From: Pectobacterium polonicum
GTDB lineage: Bacteria > Pseudomonadota > Gammaproteobacteria > Enterobacterales > Enterobacteriaceae
Length of the DNA stretch: 54,240 bases
NCBI RefSeq assembly: GCF_005497185.1
Contig: NZ_RJTN01000013.1
Location: 58,288 to 112,527, forward strand
Direction: 5' to 3'
Every line of letters starts with the position of its first letter. Position 1 is the first letter of the stretch. A program made the position numbers and the translations under genes. This document shows, in pieces, positions 38,504-48,000 of this stretch. The notes under the pieces are model-generated. The model did not search any database. It was not told the origin of the DNA and saw only the letters and a program-made list of their open reading frames with translations.

Positions 38504-39463
38504 ATGTCTACAATCAACGATGTATCGCGTTTAGCTGGGGTGTCCAAAGCCACAGTCTCCCGGGTGTTGAGTGGTTCACGCGGCGTAAAGGAAGCCAGCC
38601 GGCTTGCGGTATTAAAAGCGGTTGATGAGCTTAAATATCGGCCAAATGTCATCGCTCAATCGCTGTTAAGTCAGTCAACCGGATGTATTGGCGTCATTTG
38701 CGCGCAGGACAACATCAACCAGACGACCGGCTATCTCTATGCGCTGGAAAAACACTTTAGTCGGCATCAAAAGCATCTCTTGTTGCGGTTTGCCAGCAGT
38801 AGGGCGGAAGTGCTGAACGTGCTGGATGAACTGACTAGCGGTTTGTGTGATGACATTTTAATCATCGGTGCCCGCTTTCCTCTGAATCTGGCCGATAAGA
38901 ACATTATTCTGATCGACTGCATGGAGGCGGATACCACCAACAGCCTGCAATTCGATCATGCTTTTGCTACAGAAACAGCATGTAATTACCTGATTCGGCA
39001 AGGGAGACGGCAAATCGCGCTGATTAATCCCGCCGCCAGCAGCTCGGCGGAACAGGTGTTGTTAGGATATAAGCGAGCGCTGGAAAATAACTTTCTGCCG
39101 TTTAACCGCAACCTGATTTTTATGGATGCCTCTTCATCGTCGTCGGTAGCGCTGCAAGTGCTGCTCAATAACAGCACGACGCTGAATTTCAATGCGTTGC
39201 TGGTGGCGGATGAACTGGAAGCCAAGCGTGTTATTGCACAGCTTCAGGCGTTTAATAAATCGGTGCCAAAAGACATTATGGTATTCAGTCTTGCCGGTTC
39301 TCTCGATGTTCCGGGTATTCCGGCAATACCGGCAATTGAATATTCGATGGATGCGGTCGCAGCCAGAATTGTGTCTTGGCTCAATGAAAAAACGCAGGAT
39401 GTACTGGGTTCGTATGTCTTACGGGGCGATTTAATCATTCCAGATATGGCTAACCGGAAATAG
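38504..39463 (+). CDS. LacI-family transcriptional regulator
   Basis: This 319-residue repressor has the N-terminal LacI helix-turn-helix with the hinge (STINDVSRLAGVSKATVSRVL, residues 2-22) and a sugar-binding periplasmic-like domain from about residue 60. Two ATGs at 38501 and 38504 exist; the second has better spacing from AGGGG. It stands divergently from the PTS operon and the operators found between, so it very likely represses that operon, with the transported sugar or its phosphate as inducer. The inducer is not deducible from the sequence. Resembles regulators of cellobiose, arbutin and salicin operons (AscG/CelR group). Confidence 0.92.
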   Translation: MSTINDVSRLAGVSKATVSRVLSGSRGVKEASRLAVLKAVDELKYRPNVIAQSLLSQSTGCIGVICAQDNINQTTGYLYALEKHFSRHQKHLLLRFASSRAEVLNVLDELTSGLCDDILIIGARFPLNLADKNIILIDCMEADTTNSLQFDHAFATETACNYLIRQGRRQIALINPAASSSAEQVLLGYKRALENNFLPFNRNLIFMDASSSSSVALQVLLNNSTTLNFNALLVADELEAKRVIAQLQAFNKSVPKDIMVFSLAGSLDVPGIPAIPAIEYSMDAVAARIVSWLNEKTQDVLGSYVLRGDLIIPDMANRK

Positions 39464-39490
39464 AAACCGGTCGCGCAGCCTGCAAAATAT

Positions 39491-39526
39491 AAAGCCCTTC
39501 TGAATATCGGCATCAGAAGGGCTTTT
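39491..39526. terminator. Bidirectional terminator LacI / znuB
   Basis: AAAGCCCTTCTGA pairs with TCAGAAGGGCTTTT across a 9-base loop, with a T-run on the plus strand. It separates convergent genes. Confidence 0.92.
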
Positions 39527-39548
39527 CTTTTTGGTTTTTTACCAGTGA

Positions 39549-40334
39549 TTAAGCGGGTTGGCGCTTAACCAGACTGACAATAAACAGTAATGATGCGCAC
39601 AGTACCACCGATGGCCCAGCAGGCGTATTGTAGCCGGCCGAGAAGGCCAAACCGCCCGTCACGGCAATCATGCCAACAATAATCGCGATGCTTGCCATCT
39701 GTTCCGGCGTCCGTGCAAAACGTCTGGCGCTAGCGGCGGGAATGATCAGCAGTGATGTAATGATCAATGCGCCAACAAATTTCATGGCAATGCCAATCGT
39801 TAATGCAGTCGTCAGCATGAGAAGGAGCTTGGTGCGTTGGAGTTTTACGCCGTCGACGTGCGCCAGTTCCGGGCTAATCGTCATGGAAAGCAGCGCGCGC
39901 CATTGCCAACGCATGACGGCGACAACGACGATCACGCCAGCGCTGATAACCCACAGATCTTCTGTGGTGACGGAGAGTAAATCGCCAAACAGGTAAGCCA
40001 TCAAATCCACGCGCACGTTGTTCATCAGGCTAACGACAACCAATCCCAGCGAGAGCGCACTGTGTGCCATGATGCCGAGTAAGGTATCGACGGCCAGATA
40101 GGGGCGTCGCTCCAGCCAAACCAATCCGAGTGCCAGAATGAGCGTTACAGCAATCACGGCAGAAAAAAGGTTGATGTTTAGCAGCAGACCAAACGCGACG
40201 CCGAGCAATGAAGCGTGCGCCAGCGTATCGCCGAAGTAAGACATTCGCCGCCAGACGACGAACGAGCCGAGTGGGCCTGCGGCTATAGCCAGTAACATCC
40301 CCGCTAGCCAACCGGGAAACAGCAGCTCTATCAT
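39549..40334 (-). CDS. znuB: Zinc ABC transporter permease ZnuB
   Basis: This 261-residue inner-membrane permease of the ZnuABC high-affinity zinc importer has about eight helices. Typical blocks are [45 protein letters not shown] at the N-terminus (the ABC-3 family signature with the Gly-Asp-Thr-x-Ala-His) and GLVWLERR near 75. znuB overlaps the end of znuC by 4 bases, so translation is coupled. The order znuC-znuB opposite znuA is that of E. coli. A terminator follows at 39491. Confidence 0.97.
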   Translation of the reverse strand: MIELLFPGWLAGMLLAIAAGPLGSFVVWRRMSYFGDTLAHASLLGVAFGLLLNINLFSAVIAVTLILALGLVWLERRPYLAVDTLLGIMAHSALSLGLVVVSLMNNVRVDLMAYLFGDLLSVTTEDLWVISAGVIVVVAVMRWQWRALLSMTISPELAHVDGVKLQRTKLLLMLTTALTIGIAMKFVGALIITSLLIIPAASARRFARTPEQMASIAIIVGMIAVTGGLAFSAGYNTPAGPSVVLCASLLFIVSLVKRQPA

Positions 40335-41089
40335 GCGTCGTTTCCCCCTTGTCTTTTTAGAATGATGCGCCCTTGTAGGTCATGGCGATGATTATGGTGA
40401 TGGCGATAAAGGGCCAATTGCTCGGTGCCACGATGACCAAACATGGCTAAAAATTCGGGATGAAGGGAAACCACTTCGGGCGTACCGGAGCAGCAAACAT
40501 GTTGATTAAGGCAGAGGACTTCATCGGTTTTCGCCATCACCAAGTGCAGATCGTGTGACACCATCAGTACGCCGCAGTGGAATTCCTGCCGTAGCTGATT
40601 AATCAGGTCGTACAGCGCCAGTTGCCCATTGACGTCGACACCCTGTGTCGGTTCATCCAGCACCAGAAGCTGGGGCTGGTTGAGCAGTGCACGAGCCAAC
40701 AGGACGCGCTGGGTTTCGCCACCGGAGAGCTTCTGCATCGGTTGCTCCAGCAGATGTGCAGCCTGAACCCGTTTGAGCGCCGGTAAAATATCCTGCTTTT
40801 TTACGCCGGGGCGCAGTTGCATAAAGCGGCTGACGGTCAAGGGCAGGGTGGTATCCAGATGCAGCTTCTGCGGAACGTAGCCGATACGCAGCGCAGGATC
40901 GCGCACCAGTGAACCGGAGGTGGGGGCAAGTAGCCCTAATACCACGCGCACCAGCGTCGATTTCCCTGCGCCATTCGGCCCCAGCAGCGTCAGAATTCGG
41001 CCTGCCTGCAAGGTAAGAGAGATATCTGACAGAACCTTTCGGCTGCCAAATGTAACTGAAATATTATTAAGTGATACCAATGTGGACAT
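40331..41089 (-). CDS. znuC: Zinc ABC transporter ATPase ZnuC
   Basis: This 252-residue ATPase energises zinc uptake. It has Walker [10 protein letters not shown] near residue 38, the signature [20 protein letters not shown] near 140, Walker B LLVLDEP near 161, and a His-rich C-terminal tail ([14 protein letters not shown]) typical of ZnuC. I chose ATG 41089 (MSTLVSLNN), as in E. coli; a longer open frame to 41167 would cross the Zur box and overlap znuA. It overlaps znuB by 4 bases. Confidence 0.97.
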   Translation of the reverse strand: MSTLVSLNNISVTFGSRKVLSDISLTLQAGRILTLLGPNGAGKSTLVRVVLGLLAPTSGSLVRDPALRIGYVPQKLHLDTTLPLTVSRFMQLRPGVKKQDILPALKRVQAAHLLEQPMQKLSGGETQRVLLARALLNQPQLLVLDEPTQGVDVNGQLALYDLINQLRQEFHCGVLMVSHDLHLVMAKTDEVLCLNQHVCCSGTPEVVSLHPEFLAMFGHRGTEQLALYRHHHNHRHDLQGRIILKRQGGNDA

Positions 41090-41112
41090 AGAATTCGGTT
41101 TGCATAACTCAT

Positions 41113-41135
41113 GTAACGTTATAATATAACAAACA
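41113..41135. promoter_or_regulatory. Zur operator between znuC and znuA
   Basis: The core GTTATAATATAAC (41118-41130) is a perfect 13-base palindrome and matches the E. coli znu Zur box (ATGTTATAATATAACAT). It covers the divergent promoters. Zinc-bound Zur should repress both genes. Confidence 0.92.
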
Positions 41136-41165
41136 ACACAACAAAAATCGATGGGATCGACTTTC

Positions 41166-42158
41166 ATGCAGCAATCTATTCAGCAAAAAAAATGGTTAAA
41201 AAGTGTGTTTGTTGCCAGCGCGCTACTCGCAAGCGGGATGTCAATCAGCGCGGCATCCGCTGCGGTCATTACGTCAATTCGCCCTTTAGGATTCATTGCG
41301 TCGGCGATTGCCGATGGCGTGACGCCAACTGAGGTTCTATTACCTGATGGTGCATCGCCTCACGATTATGCCTTGCGCCCGTCTGATGTCCAGCGTTTAC
41401 AGTCTGCCGACCTGGTAATTTGGGTTGGACCGGAAATGGAAGCCTTTCTTGGGAAACCGTTAGCGAAAATTTCGCCAGCAAAGCAGATCGCGCTTTCCAC
41501 GTTGCCCGGCATTAAATCTGCGCTGGAAAAAGAGGCCGAACACGATCATGAAGATGGCCATGAGCAGGCACACGATGAGCACGAAAAAAGTCACGAGCAC
41601 AGCCATGATGACGGCGACGATGGTCACCATCATGGTGAATACAATATGCACATTTGGCTATCGCCGGAGATGACAAAACAGGCGGCAATCGCCATTCATG
41701 CAAAATTATTGGAACTTATGCCTCAGAATAAGGACAAACTAGACGCGAATCTGCTTTATTTCACGGATAAAATTGCACAAGCAGATGAAAAAATTGTTAA
41801 GATGCTAGCGCCTGTGCAGGGTAGAGGCTATTTCGTGTTTCATGATGCCTATGGCTATTTTGAGAAACACTATGGATTAAGTCCCTTGGGTTACTTCACG
41901 GTTAACCCCGAAATTCAGCCCGGTGCACAGCGTTTACATCAAATACGAACACAGTTGGTTGAGCACAAAGCCGTATGCGTTTTTGCTGAACCACAATTCA
42001 GGCCAGCCGTTATTAATGCTGTTGCCAAGGGAACCGACGTGCGCTCGGGTGTGCTCGATCCATTGGGAAGCAATATTGCACTGGGTAGAGATAGCTATGC
42101 CGATTTCTTGTTGCAGCTATCGAACCAGTATGTGAGCTGTCTGGAGGAAAAATTATGA
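41166..42158 (+). CDS. znuA: Zinc ABC transporter substrate-binding protein ZnuA
   Basis: This periplasmic zinc-binding protein feeds ZnuBC. The 330-residue product has a signal peptide (ending near AASAA, about residue 32) and the class A-I metal-binding lobes. The His-rich acidic loop ([16 protein letters not shown] and so on, near residues 120-155) holds about 11 His residues before the conserved MHIWLSPE; this loop is longer and richer in His than in E. coli. [13 protein letters not shown] near residue 223 is conserved. The ATG at 41166 follows GGGATCGACTTTC. An upstream ATG at 41151 is less probable. Expression is under Zur. Confidence 0.96.
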   Translation: MQQSIQQKKWLKSVFVASALLASGMSISAASAAVITSIRPLGFIASAIADGVTPTEVLLPDGASPHDYALRPSDVQRLQSADLVIWVGPEMEAFLGKPLAKISPAKQIALSTLPGIKSALEKEAEHDHEDGHEQAHDEHEKSHEHSHDDGDDGHHHGEYNMHIWLSPEMTKQAAIAIHAKLLELMPQNKDKLDANLLYFTDKIAQADEKIVKMLAPVQGRGYFVFHDAYGYFEKHYGLSPLGYFTVNPEIQPGAQRLHQIRTQLVEHKAVCVFAEPQFRPAVINAVAKGTDVRSGVLDPLGSNIALGRDSYADFLLQLSNQYVSCLEEKL

Positions 42159-42170
42159 GGATACGAATAA

Positions 42171-43493
42171 GTGCAGCAGATAGTCCGAACTATCGCTCTG
42201 GCGTATAACAGTTTACCACGGCCCCATCGCGTCATGCTGGGGTCGCTTACCGTTGTGACATTGGCCGTCGCTGTTTGGCGGCCTTTTGTTTACCCCCACG
42301 TCGATGATGCACCTGTCATTGTGAAAGATATCGATCTGGAAACCAGCCAACTGCGTACTCTGACGCCTGAAGCCAGTGAGCCGATAGATCAACCCTCGCC
42401 TGATGATGACATCCCGCAAGATGAGCTTGATGATAAGGCTGCCGATGAAGGCGGCGTACATGAGTATATTGTCTCGACGGGCGATACCTTAAGCAGCATT
42501 TTGACGCAGTACGGCATTGATATCGCGGACGTCACCCAGCTTGCAGACCAGAATAAAGATTTGCGCAACTTGAAAATCGGTCAGCAAATCTCCTGGGATT
42601 TGGCAGAGAACGGCGATCTGCAAAGTTTGACCTGGCAGATGTCCCGTCGTGAAACTCGCATTTATGAGCGTGTGGGTACGGATTTTAAAGAGCGTATTGA
42701 AACGCTGAAAGGCGAGTGGCGCAACAGCGTACTGAATGGTCGGGTGAATGGCAGTTTTGTCAGCAGTGCAAAAAATGCTGGCTTGACCAGCACAGAAGTG
42801 CGTGAAGTTATCAAAGCACTGCAATGGCAGTTGGATTTCCGTAAATTACGCAAAGACGATACCTTCTCTGTGCTGATGTCCCGTGAAATGCTTGATGGCA
42901 AAAGTGAACAAAGTGAGCTGGTCGGTGTTCGCCTGAATACCGGTGGCAAAGACTATTACGCCATTCGTGCGGAAGACGGTAAATTCTACGATCGCGAAGG
43001 TTCGGGTCTGACGCGTGGCTTTATGCGTTTCCCGACCATGAAACAGTTCCGAATTTCCTCCAACTTTAATCCACGTCGTTTGAATCCGGTGACCGGGCGC
43101 GTCGCACCGCATAAAGGTGTCGATTTTGCTATGCCGGTAGGGTCACCCGTTCTGGCCGTTGGGGATGGCGAAGTGGTGATTGCAAAGCGTAGCGGTGCTG
43201 CGGGGAATTATGTCGCTATACGTCACGGCCGCCAGTACACCACGCGCTACATGCACATGCATCGTATTCTGGTTAAGCCAGGGCAGAAAGTGAAACGTGG
43301 CGATCGCATCGGGTTATCTGGTAATACAGGGCGCTCCACTGGGCCGCATCTGCACTACGAATTCTGGATCAACCAGCAGGCCGTTAACCCGCTAACCGCG
43401 CAACTGCCGCGCTCTGAAGGGCTGGCAGGTAAAGAGCGCCGTGATTATCTGGCGCAGGTGAAGGAAGTGGTACCGCAGCTTAAGTTTGATTAA
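42171..43493 (+). CDS. mepM: Murein DD-endopeptidase MepM
   Basis: MepM cleaves peptide cross-links so that new glycan can be inserted during cell elongation. The 440-residue protein has a single N-terminal hydrophobic anchor (residues 20-40), a LysM-like/OapA domain (HEYIVSTGDTLSSILTQYGIDIADV, near 97-121), and an M23 metallopeptidase domain. Its zinc ligands are in HKGVDFAMP near 315 and HLHYEFW near 395. The start is GTG 42171, preceded by GAGGAT, giving a protein like that of E. coli (440). It follows znuA after 12 bases and is probably cotranscribed under Zur. Confidence 0.96.
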   Translation: MQQIVRTIALAYNSLPRPHRVMLGSLTVVTLAVAVWRPFVYPHVDDAPVIVKDIDLETSQLRTLTPEASEPIDQPSPDDDIPQDELDDKAADEGGVHEYIVSTGDTLSSILTQYGIDIADVTQLADQNKDLRNLKIGQQISWDLAENGDLQSLTWQMSRRETRIYERVGTDFKERIETLKGEWRNSVLNGRVNGSFVSSAKNAGLTSTEVREVIKALQWQLDFRKLRKDDTFSVLMSREMLDGKSEQSELVGVRLNTGGKDYYAIRAEDGKFYDREGSGLTRGFMRFPTMKQFRISSNFNPRRLNPVTGRVAPHKGVDFAMPVGSPVLAVGDGEVVIAKRSGAAGNYVAIRHGRQYTTRYMHMHRILVKPGQKVKRGDRIGLSGNTGRSTGPHLHYEFWINQQAVNPLTAQLPRSEGLAGKERRDYLAQVKEVVPQLKFD

Positions 43494-43494
43494 T

Positions 43495-43568
43495 GATATC
43501 CGTCATACTTCAAGCTGCGTGTGCGGTTGCCGCCTTCATGCAACTTGAATTATCTAGGATAGATATAG
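43495..43568 (+). repeat. Short ERIC-derived element
   Basis: GATATCCGTCATACTTCAAG at the start and TTGAATTATCTAGGATA at the end match the two ends of the large ERIC copies. The middle is deleted, leaving about 74 bases. It sits between mepM and lpxM. Confidence 0.75.
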
Positions 43569-43748
43569 ACTGCATGTTATGCCGGTGGCTTGCTGCCGGC
43601 ATTTTCATTTATAGAGCATTTTATCGAACACGGGTTCTTGGTTTTTTATTATCGAGCAGACGTGTTTTTGCGTCATTGTTGGCGGGTGTTGCTAAACGCT
43701 GAGCGGCAATTATGATGGTGTTTATTGATTGATCTGAAGAGTTTAGGC

Positions 43749-44720
43749 ATGGAAAAAGAAAAAAAATCGAACGCTGAATTTGTTCCCCAGTTTCAACGCG
43801 CCTTTTTTTATCCGCGCTATTGGGGCGTTTGGTTAGGCGTTGGTGTGATGGCACTCGCGGCCTATATTCCCGCACGGTTAAGAAATCCGGTGCTGGGTGG
43901 GTTAGGGCGTTTTGTCGGGAGAATATCAAAAGGTGCCCGCCGCCGTGCTCGCATTAATCTGCTGTATTGTATGCCGGAGTTAACGGAAGCACAGCGCGAA
44001 GCCATCATTGATGACATGTTTGCGACGGCACCTCAGTCGATGATCATGATGGTAGAAGTGGGGATTCGTAACCCGAAGAAAATAGAGAAATATGTGCGCT
44101 GGCATGGTGAAGACATTCTTGAGCGCATTAAAGCGCAAGAGAAGAACGTGATTTTTCTGGTTCCGCATGGATGGGGCGTTGATATCCCCGCGATGCTGTT
44201 GACCTCTCGCGGGCAGCGTATGGCGGCGATGTTCCACAACCAGAAGAATGCACTGGTGGATTATTGGTGGAATCGGTTACGCCGTCGCTTCGGTGGACGC
44301 ATCCATGCCCGCAACGATGGTATTAAACCATTTATCAGTTCCGTGCGCTCTGGGTGCTGGGGGTATTACTTACCCGATCAGGATCACGGCCCTGAGCACA
44401 GCGAGTTTGTTGATTTCTTCGCGACCTATAAGGCAACGCTGCCTGCCGTCGGACGGCTGATGAAAGTGTGTCGTGCTGATATCGTGCCGCTGTTCCCAGT
44501 GTATAACGCTAAAGACGGCTGTCTGGATGTGTTTATTCGCCCGCCGATGGACGATTTAGCGGATGCGGATGACGTATATATTGCGCGGCGTATGAATGAA
44601 GAAGTGGAAATTCTGGTCAAACCGAATCCTGAGCAGTACACCTGGATTCTGAAGCTGTTGAAAACCCGCAAACCGGGTGAGATTGAACCGTACTGTCGAG
44701 ATGATTTATACCGCAACTAG
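43749..44720 (+). CDS. lpxM: Lipid A biosynthesis myristoyltransferase LpxM
   Basis: LpxM adds the last secondary acyl chain (myristate) to lipid A. The 323-residue protein has an N-terminal membrane segment near residue 28-45 and the acyltransferase HX4D motif as HGWGVD near residue 140, with GPEHSEFVDFFATYKATLPAVGRLMK near 220. The C-terminal WILKLLKTRKPGEIEPY is family-specific. I chose ATG 43749 (MEKEKKS) because it matches E. coli; an upstream TTG is less likely. Located after mepM, same order as E. coli. Confidence 0.97.
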   Translation: MEKEKKSNAEFVPQFQRAFFYPRYWGVWLGVGVMALAAYIPARLRNPVLGGLGRFVGRISKGARRRARINLLYCMPELTEAQREAIIDDMFATAPQSMIMMVEVGIRNPKKIEKYVRWHGEDILERIKAQEKNVIFLVPHGWGVDIPAMLLTSRGQRMAAMFHNQKNALVDYWWNRLRRRFGGRIHARNDGIKPFISSVRSGCWGYYLPDQDHGPEHSEFVDFFATYKATLPAVGRLMKVCRADIVPLFPVYNAKDGCLDVFIRPPMDDLADADDVYIARRMNEEVEILVKPNPEQYTWILKLLKTRKPGEIEPYCRDDLYRN

Positions 44721-44762
44721 CTTATACGGTAGATAAGATCGGGCTAACTGGCCGCATAGATA

Positions 44763-44794
44763 AAAAAGCCGGACGAGAAATCGTCCGGCTTTTT
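44763..44794. terminator. Bidirectional terminator lpxM / pykA
   Basis: AAAAAGCCGGACGA pairs with TCGTCCGGCTTTTT around GAAA, a very stable tetraloop hairpin with runs on both sides. Confidence 0.95.
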
Positions 44795-44842
44795 GCTCGA
44801 ATGAACCGTCCACCACGGCGTAGCGGATCGGTCATGCAGTGA

Positions 44843-46285
44843 TTATTCCACGCGTAGAATGCGAATCGTGTTGGTGGTGCCCACGGTACCCATGATGTCA
44901 CCTTGTGTAACGATGACCAGATCCCCAGACATCAGGAAGCCTTTATCGCGCAGTCGGATCACCGCATCATTGGCCGCGGCAACGCCATCGGTGTAACTAT
45001 CGAAATGCACAGGGGTGACGCCGCGATACAGTGCGGTCAGATTCAGCGTGTGCTCATGACGAGACATGGCGAAAATTGGCAGACCGGAACTGATACGGGA
45101 CATCATCAGCGCAGTGCGACCAGATTCCGTCATGGCGATCAGCGCGGTAACCCCTTTCAGGTGGTTGGCCGCGTACATGGAAGACATCGCAATGGATTCC
45201 TCCGTGTTATCAAACTGTACGTCAAGGCGGTGTTTGGATACGTTGATACTTGGAATTTTCTCCGCGCCTAAACACACTTTCGCCATAGCCGCGACGGTTT
45301 CCGCAGGATATTGACCCGCAGCGGTTTCTGCTGACAGCATCACGGCATCGGTGCCATCGAGCACGGCGTTGGCGACGTCCATCACCTCGGCGCGCGTTGG
45401 CATCGGGTTGGTGATCATCGATTCCATCATCTGCGTAGCGGTAATAACCGCACGGTTCAGTTGACGGGCGCGGCGAATCAACTTCTTCTGAATCCCCACC
45501 AGTTCTGGGTCGCCAATTTCGACGCCCAGATCGCCCCTCGCGACCATCACTACGTCGGAAGCCAGAATAATGTCATCCATTGCGGCATCTGAACAAACCG
45601 CTTCAGCACGTTCAACTTTTGATACGATCTTGGCGTTACAGCCAGCGTCACGTGCGAGTCGGCGTGCGTAGTTGAGGTCTTCGCCGGTACGTGGGAAAGA
45701 GACGGCCAGATAGTCGACGCCAATTTTTGCGGCAGTAATAATGTCAGCTTTATCTTTTTCCGTCAGGGCTTCGGCAGACAAGCCGCCACCGAGTTTGTTG
45801 ATACCTTTGTTGTTAGACAACGGCCCACCAACGGTGACTTCGGTATACACTTTCAGGCCTTCAACCTGAAGGACTTTCAACTGTACCCGACCATCATCCA
45901 ATAGCAGGATATCGCCTGGCACCACGTCGCTCGGCAACCCTTTATAATCGATCCCGACTTTTTCTTTATCGCCTTCGCCTTTCGCTAAATTGGCATCTAG
46001 TAAGAATTTGTCGCCGACATTCAGGAAAATTTTACCTTCTTTGAAGGTAGAAACACGGATTTTTGGACCCTGTAGATCGCCAAGAATGGCAACATGGCGG
46101 CCTAATTTTGCCGCAATTTCACGAACTTTGTTGGCACGTAATTGATGGTCTTCTGCTGTGCCGTGAGAAAAATTCATGCGTACTACGTTAGCGCCCGCAC
46201 TGATAATCTTTTCGAGATTATTATCACGGTCGGTAGCGGGCCCCAGGGTGGTGACAATCTTGGTTCTTCTGAGCCGTCTGGACAT
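44843..46285 (-). CDS. pykA: Pyruvate kinase II
   Basis: This glycolytic enzyme transfers phosphate from phosphoenolpyruvate to ADP. The 480-residue protein matches E. coli PykA (480), the AMP- and sugar-phosphate-activated isozyme. It has [12 protein letters not shown] at the N-terminus, [13 protein letters not shown] near 35, [12 protein letters not shown] near 215 with the active Lys, and [12 protein letters not shown] near 245. ERIC-like repeat and hexR lie upstream on the same strand. An inverted repeat at 46342-46360 sits in the promoter region. In gammaproteobacteria pykA is a usual HexR target, though the site seen here has a different spacing. Confidence 0.97.
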   Translation of the reverse strand: MSRRLRRTKIVTTLGPATDRDNNLEKIISAGANVVRMNFSHGTAEDHQLRANKVREIAAKLGRHVAILGDLQGPKIRVSTFKEGKIFLNVGDKFLLDANLAKGEGDKEKVGIDYKGLPSDVVPGDILLLDDGRVQLKVLQVEGLKVYTEVTVGGPLSNNKGINKLGGGLSAEALTEKDKADIITAAKIGVDYLAVSFPRTGEDLNYARRLARDAGCNAKIVSKVERAEAVCSDAAMDDIILASDVVMVARGDLGVEIGDPELVGIQKKLIRRARQLNRAVITATQMMESMITNPMPTRAEVMDVANAVLDGTDAVMLSAETAAGQYPAETVAAMAKVCLGAEKIPSINVSKHRLDVQFDNTEESIAMSSMYAANHLKGVTALIAMTESGRTALMMSRISSGLPIFAMSRHEHTLNLTALYRGVTPVHFDSYTDGVAAANDAVIRLRDKGFLMSGDLVIVTQGDIMGTVGTTNTIRILRVE

Positions 46286-46341
46286 GTATAACTCCGTTCA
46301 CTTGTGAAGCTGTCGTGTTGCGATTAAGCGTCGAATAACGG

Positions 46342-46360
46342 TGTAAAATGTCACTTTACA
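46342..46360. promoter_or_regulatory. Inverted repeat in pykA promoter
   Basis: TGTAAAATGTCACTTTACA has 6-base arms (TGTAAA/TTTACA) and a 7-base spacer. It resembles the HexR half sites but is 19 not 15 bases, so the factor is unknown. Confidence 0.45.
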
Positions 46361-46502
46361 ATAAAACTATTTCACCTGCGTTATTCGAACATCGTGTTGA
46401 GTCTGATTATCATACTGTACAGGTAATCCCCGTCATCTTTCCATGACCGTAGTCTCTGGTCACGTCGAGATGAGGCAGGTAGATGATACCGCTCATTTCT
46501 CA

Positions 46503-46705
46503 TTACCCGTCATACTTCAAGTTGCATGTGCGTTGGCCACGCTACTCGACACACTTACGTGTACCTCGCCCCGTAGGAACCGCTGCAAGCAGCGTTCAAA
46601 CCAGCCAAAGGCAGATTTGTCAGTCACCCGACTCACTTACTTGAGTAAGCTCATCGGGGCTCCCTCGCTTGCCGCCTGCCTGGAACTCGAATTATTTAGG
46701 GTTTA
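46503..46705 (+). repeat. ERIC-like repeat, shorter copy
   Basis: It begins TTACCCGTCATACTTCAAG and ends with GAATTATTTAGGGTTTA. It shares CGCTGCAAGCAGCGTTCAAA, GGCAGATTTGTCAGTCACCCGA and ACTTACTTGAGTAAGCTCATC with the 25757 copy in the same orientation, but lacks its roughly 70-bp inserted part. Located between pykA and hexR. Confidence 0.88.
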
Positions 46706-46746
46706 AAATATAACTAAAAAACAAAGCACAATCTAAAACTTACCTA

Positions 46747-47616
46747 TCACCTGAAGGGATTGATCAACCGCTCATCTTTATCAAAGCGTGATTCTCGCAA
46801 GGCCTCTTTGACCCGTTTCAGGTTATCACGAAATTTTTCTCCGCGGCGTAAAGTAAATCCTGTCGCCAGCACATCGATCAGCGTTAGCTGAGCGATACGG
46901 GACACCATCGGCATATAGACATCGGTATCTTCAGGTACATCAAGCCGCAGTGCTAGCGAGGCTTCACGCGCCAGCGGCGTGCCGTCCGAGGTAATGGCGA
47001 TCACGGTTGCATCGTTCTCGCGCGCCAACTGCGCCATTTCGACCAGACTTTTGGTTCTGCCAGTATGGGAGATCAATACGACAACGTCGCCGTCGCTGGA
47101 ATTCATGCAGCTCATACGCTGCATAACGATGTCATCGAAATAAACGACGGGGATATTGAAGCGGAAAAATTTGTTCATCGCATCGTGTGCGACGGCGGCG
47201 GAGGCACCCAAGCCAAAGAAAGAGATTTTCTTTGCCTGCGTGAGCAAATCCACGGCGCGGTTGACGGCAGTGACATCCAGACTGGATTTCACCTGCTCTA
47301 AGCCCGCCATCGCGGATTCAAAAATTTTACTGGTATAGGCGTCAACGCTGTCATCTTCTTCAACGTTACGGTTCACATACGGTGTACCGTTTGCCAGACT
47401 TTGCGCCAGATGTAGTTTAAAATCGGGAAAACCCTTAGTTTCAAGGCGACGACAGAAACGATTAACCGTTGGTTCACTGACGTCGGCCATTTTTGCCAAG
47501 GTCGCGATGCTGGAGTGAATGGCCGTCTGCGGAGTGCTCAGGATCACTTCAGCCACTTTTCTTTCTGATTTGCTCAAGAGTTCTAAGTGACTCTGGATTT
47601 TTTCCAGCATATTCAT
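46747..47616 (-). CDS. hexR: HexR, RpiR-family regulator
   Basis: HexR controls genes of central carbon metabolism and responds to KDPG, the substrate of Eda. The 289-residue product has an N-terminal RpiR helix-turn-helix (about residues 1-75, VSEPTVNRFCRRLE) and a C-terminal SIS sugar-phosphate domain (SFFGLGASAAVAHDA near 128, LISHTGRTKSLV near 175). I chose ATG 47616 (MNMLEKIQSHL), which equals the length of the E. coli protein. It diverges from zwf, where its palindrome lies at 47962. Confidence 0.97.
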   Translation of the reverse strand: MNMLEKIQSHLELLSKSERKVAEVILSTPQTAIHSSIATLAKMADVSEPTVNRFCRRLETKGFPDFKLHLAQSLANGTPYVNRNVEEDDSVDAYTSKIFESAMAGLEQVKSSLDVTAVNRAVDLLTQAKKISFFGLGASAAVAHDAMNKFFRFNIPVVYFDDIVMQRMSCMNSSDGDVVVLISHTGRTKSLVEMAQLARENDATVIAITSDGTPLAREASLALRLDVPEDTDVYMPMVSRIAQLTLIDVLATGFTLRRGEKFRDNLKRVKEALRESRFDKDERLINPFR

Positions 47617-48000
47617 ACGACAAGGGCCATGTAAGTTTTTTCCAATTTCAACTAAAGGTACAACTGGCATGCATTACGTGAAAAAATGCAGGTCATGAAA
47701 ATATACTACGACCCTGTGGTGGTTGGCAGCGGGCAACATGCTAAGTTGGGTCCTTTTTTTGCCAGAACATGACATGTGTCTAACTTTCAGAAAAGTAATC
47801 GACTGTCAAAAACGACGAAAAATTTCGGTTTATGGCAAATCAATACGTGATTCCAACCATGGCACAGACCGATTTATATGTGGTTTTCGGTCAATACCAC
47901 CCGTTATTTGGCATTTTTATGGTGGGTTTACTGGCTGTAGTCAAAAAGAGTACATTAGCGCTGTAATAAAATTACAGCATCCTGCAACGAGGAGATGAAC
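47617..48000. promoter_or_regulatory. Divergent hexR / zwf control region
   Basis: 384 bases containing promoters of both genes. The HexR operator is near the zwf start. No other box was identified with confidence. Confidence 0.6.
47962..47976. promoter_or_regulatory. HexR operator of zwf
   Basis: TGTAATAAAATTACA is a 15-base palindrome (TGTAAT/ATTACA, 3-base centre) and fits the gammaproteobacterial HexR consensus TGTARTWWWWTTACA as I recall. It lies 24 bases before the zwf start. Confidence 0.9.

Noticed and set aside
46443..46706. 87-codon plus-strand ORF between pykA and hexR
   Set aside because: It consists mostly of the ERIC-like repeat; its reading frame is a by-product of the repeat.
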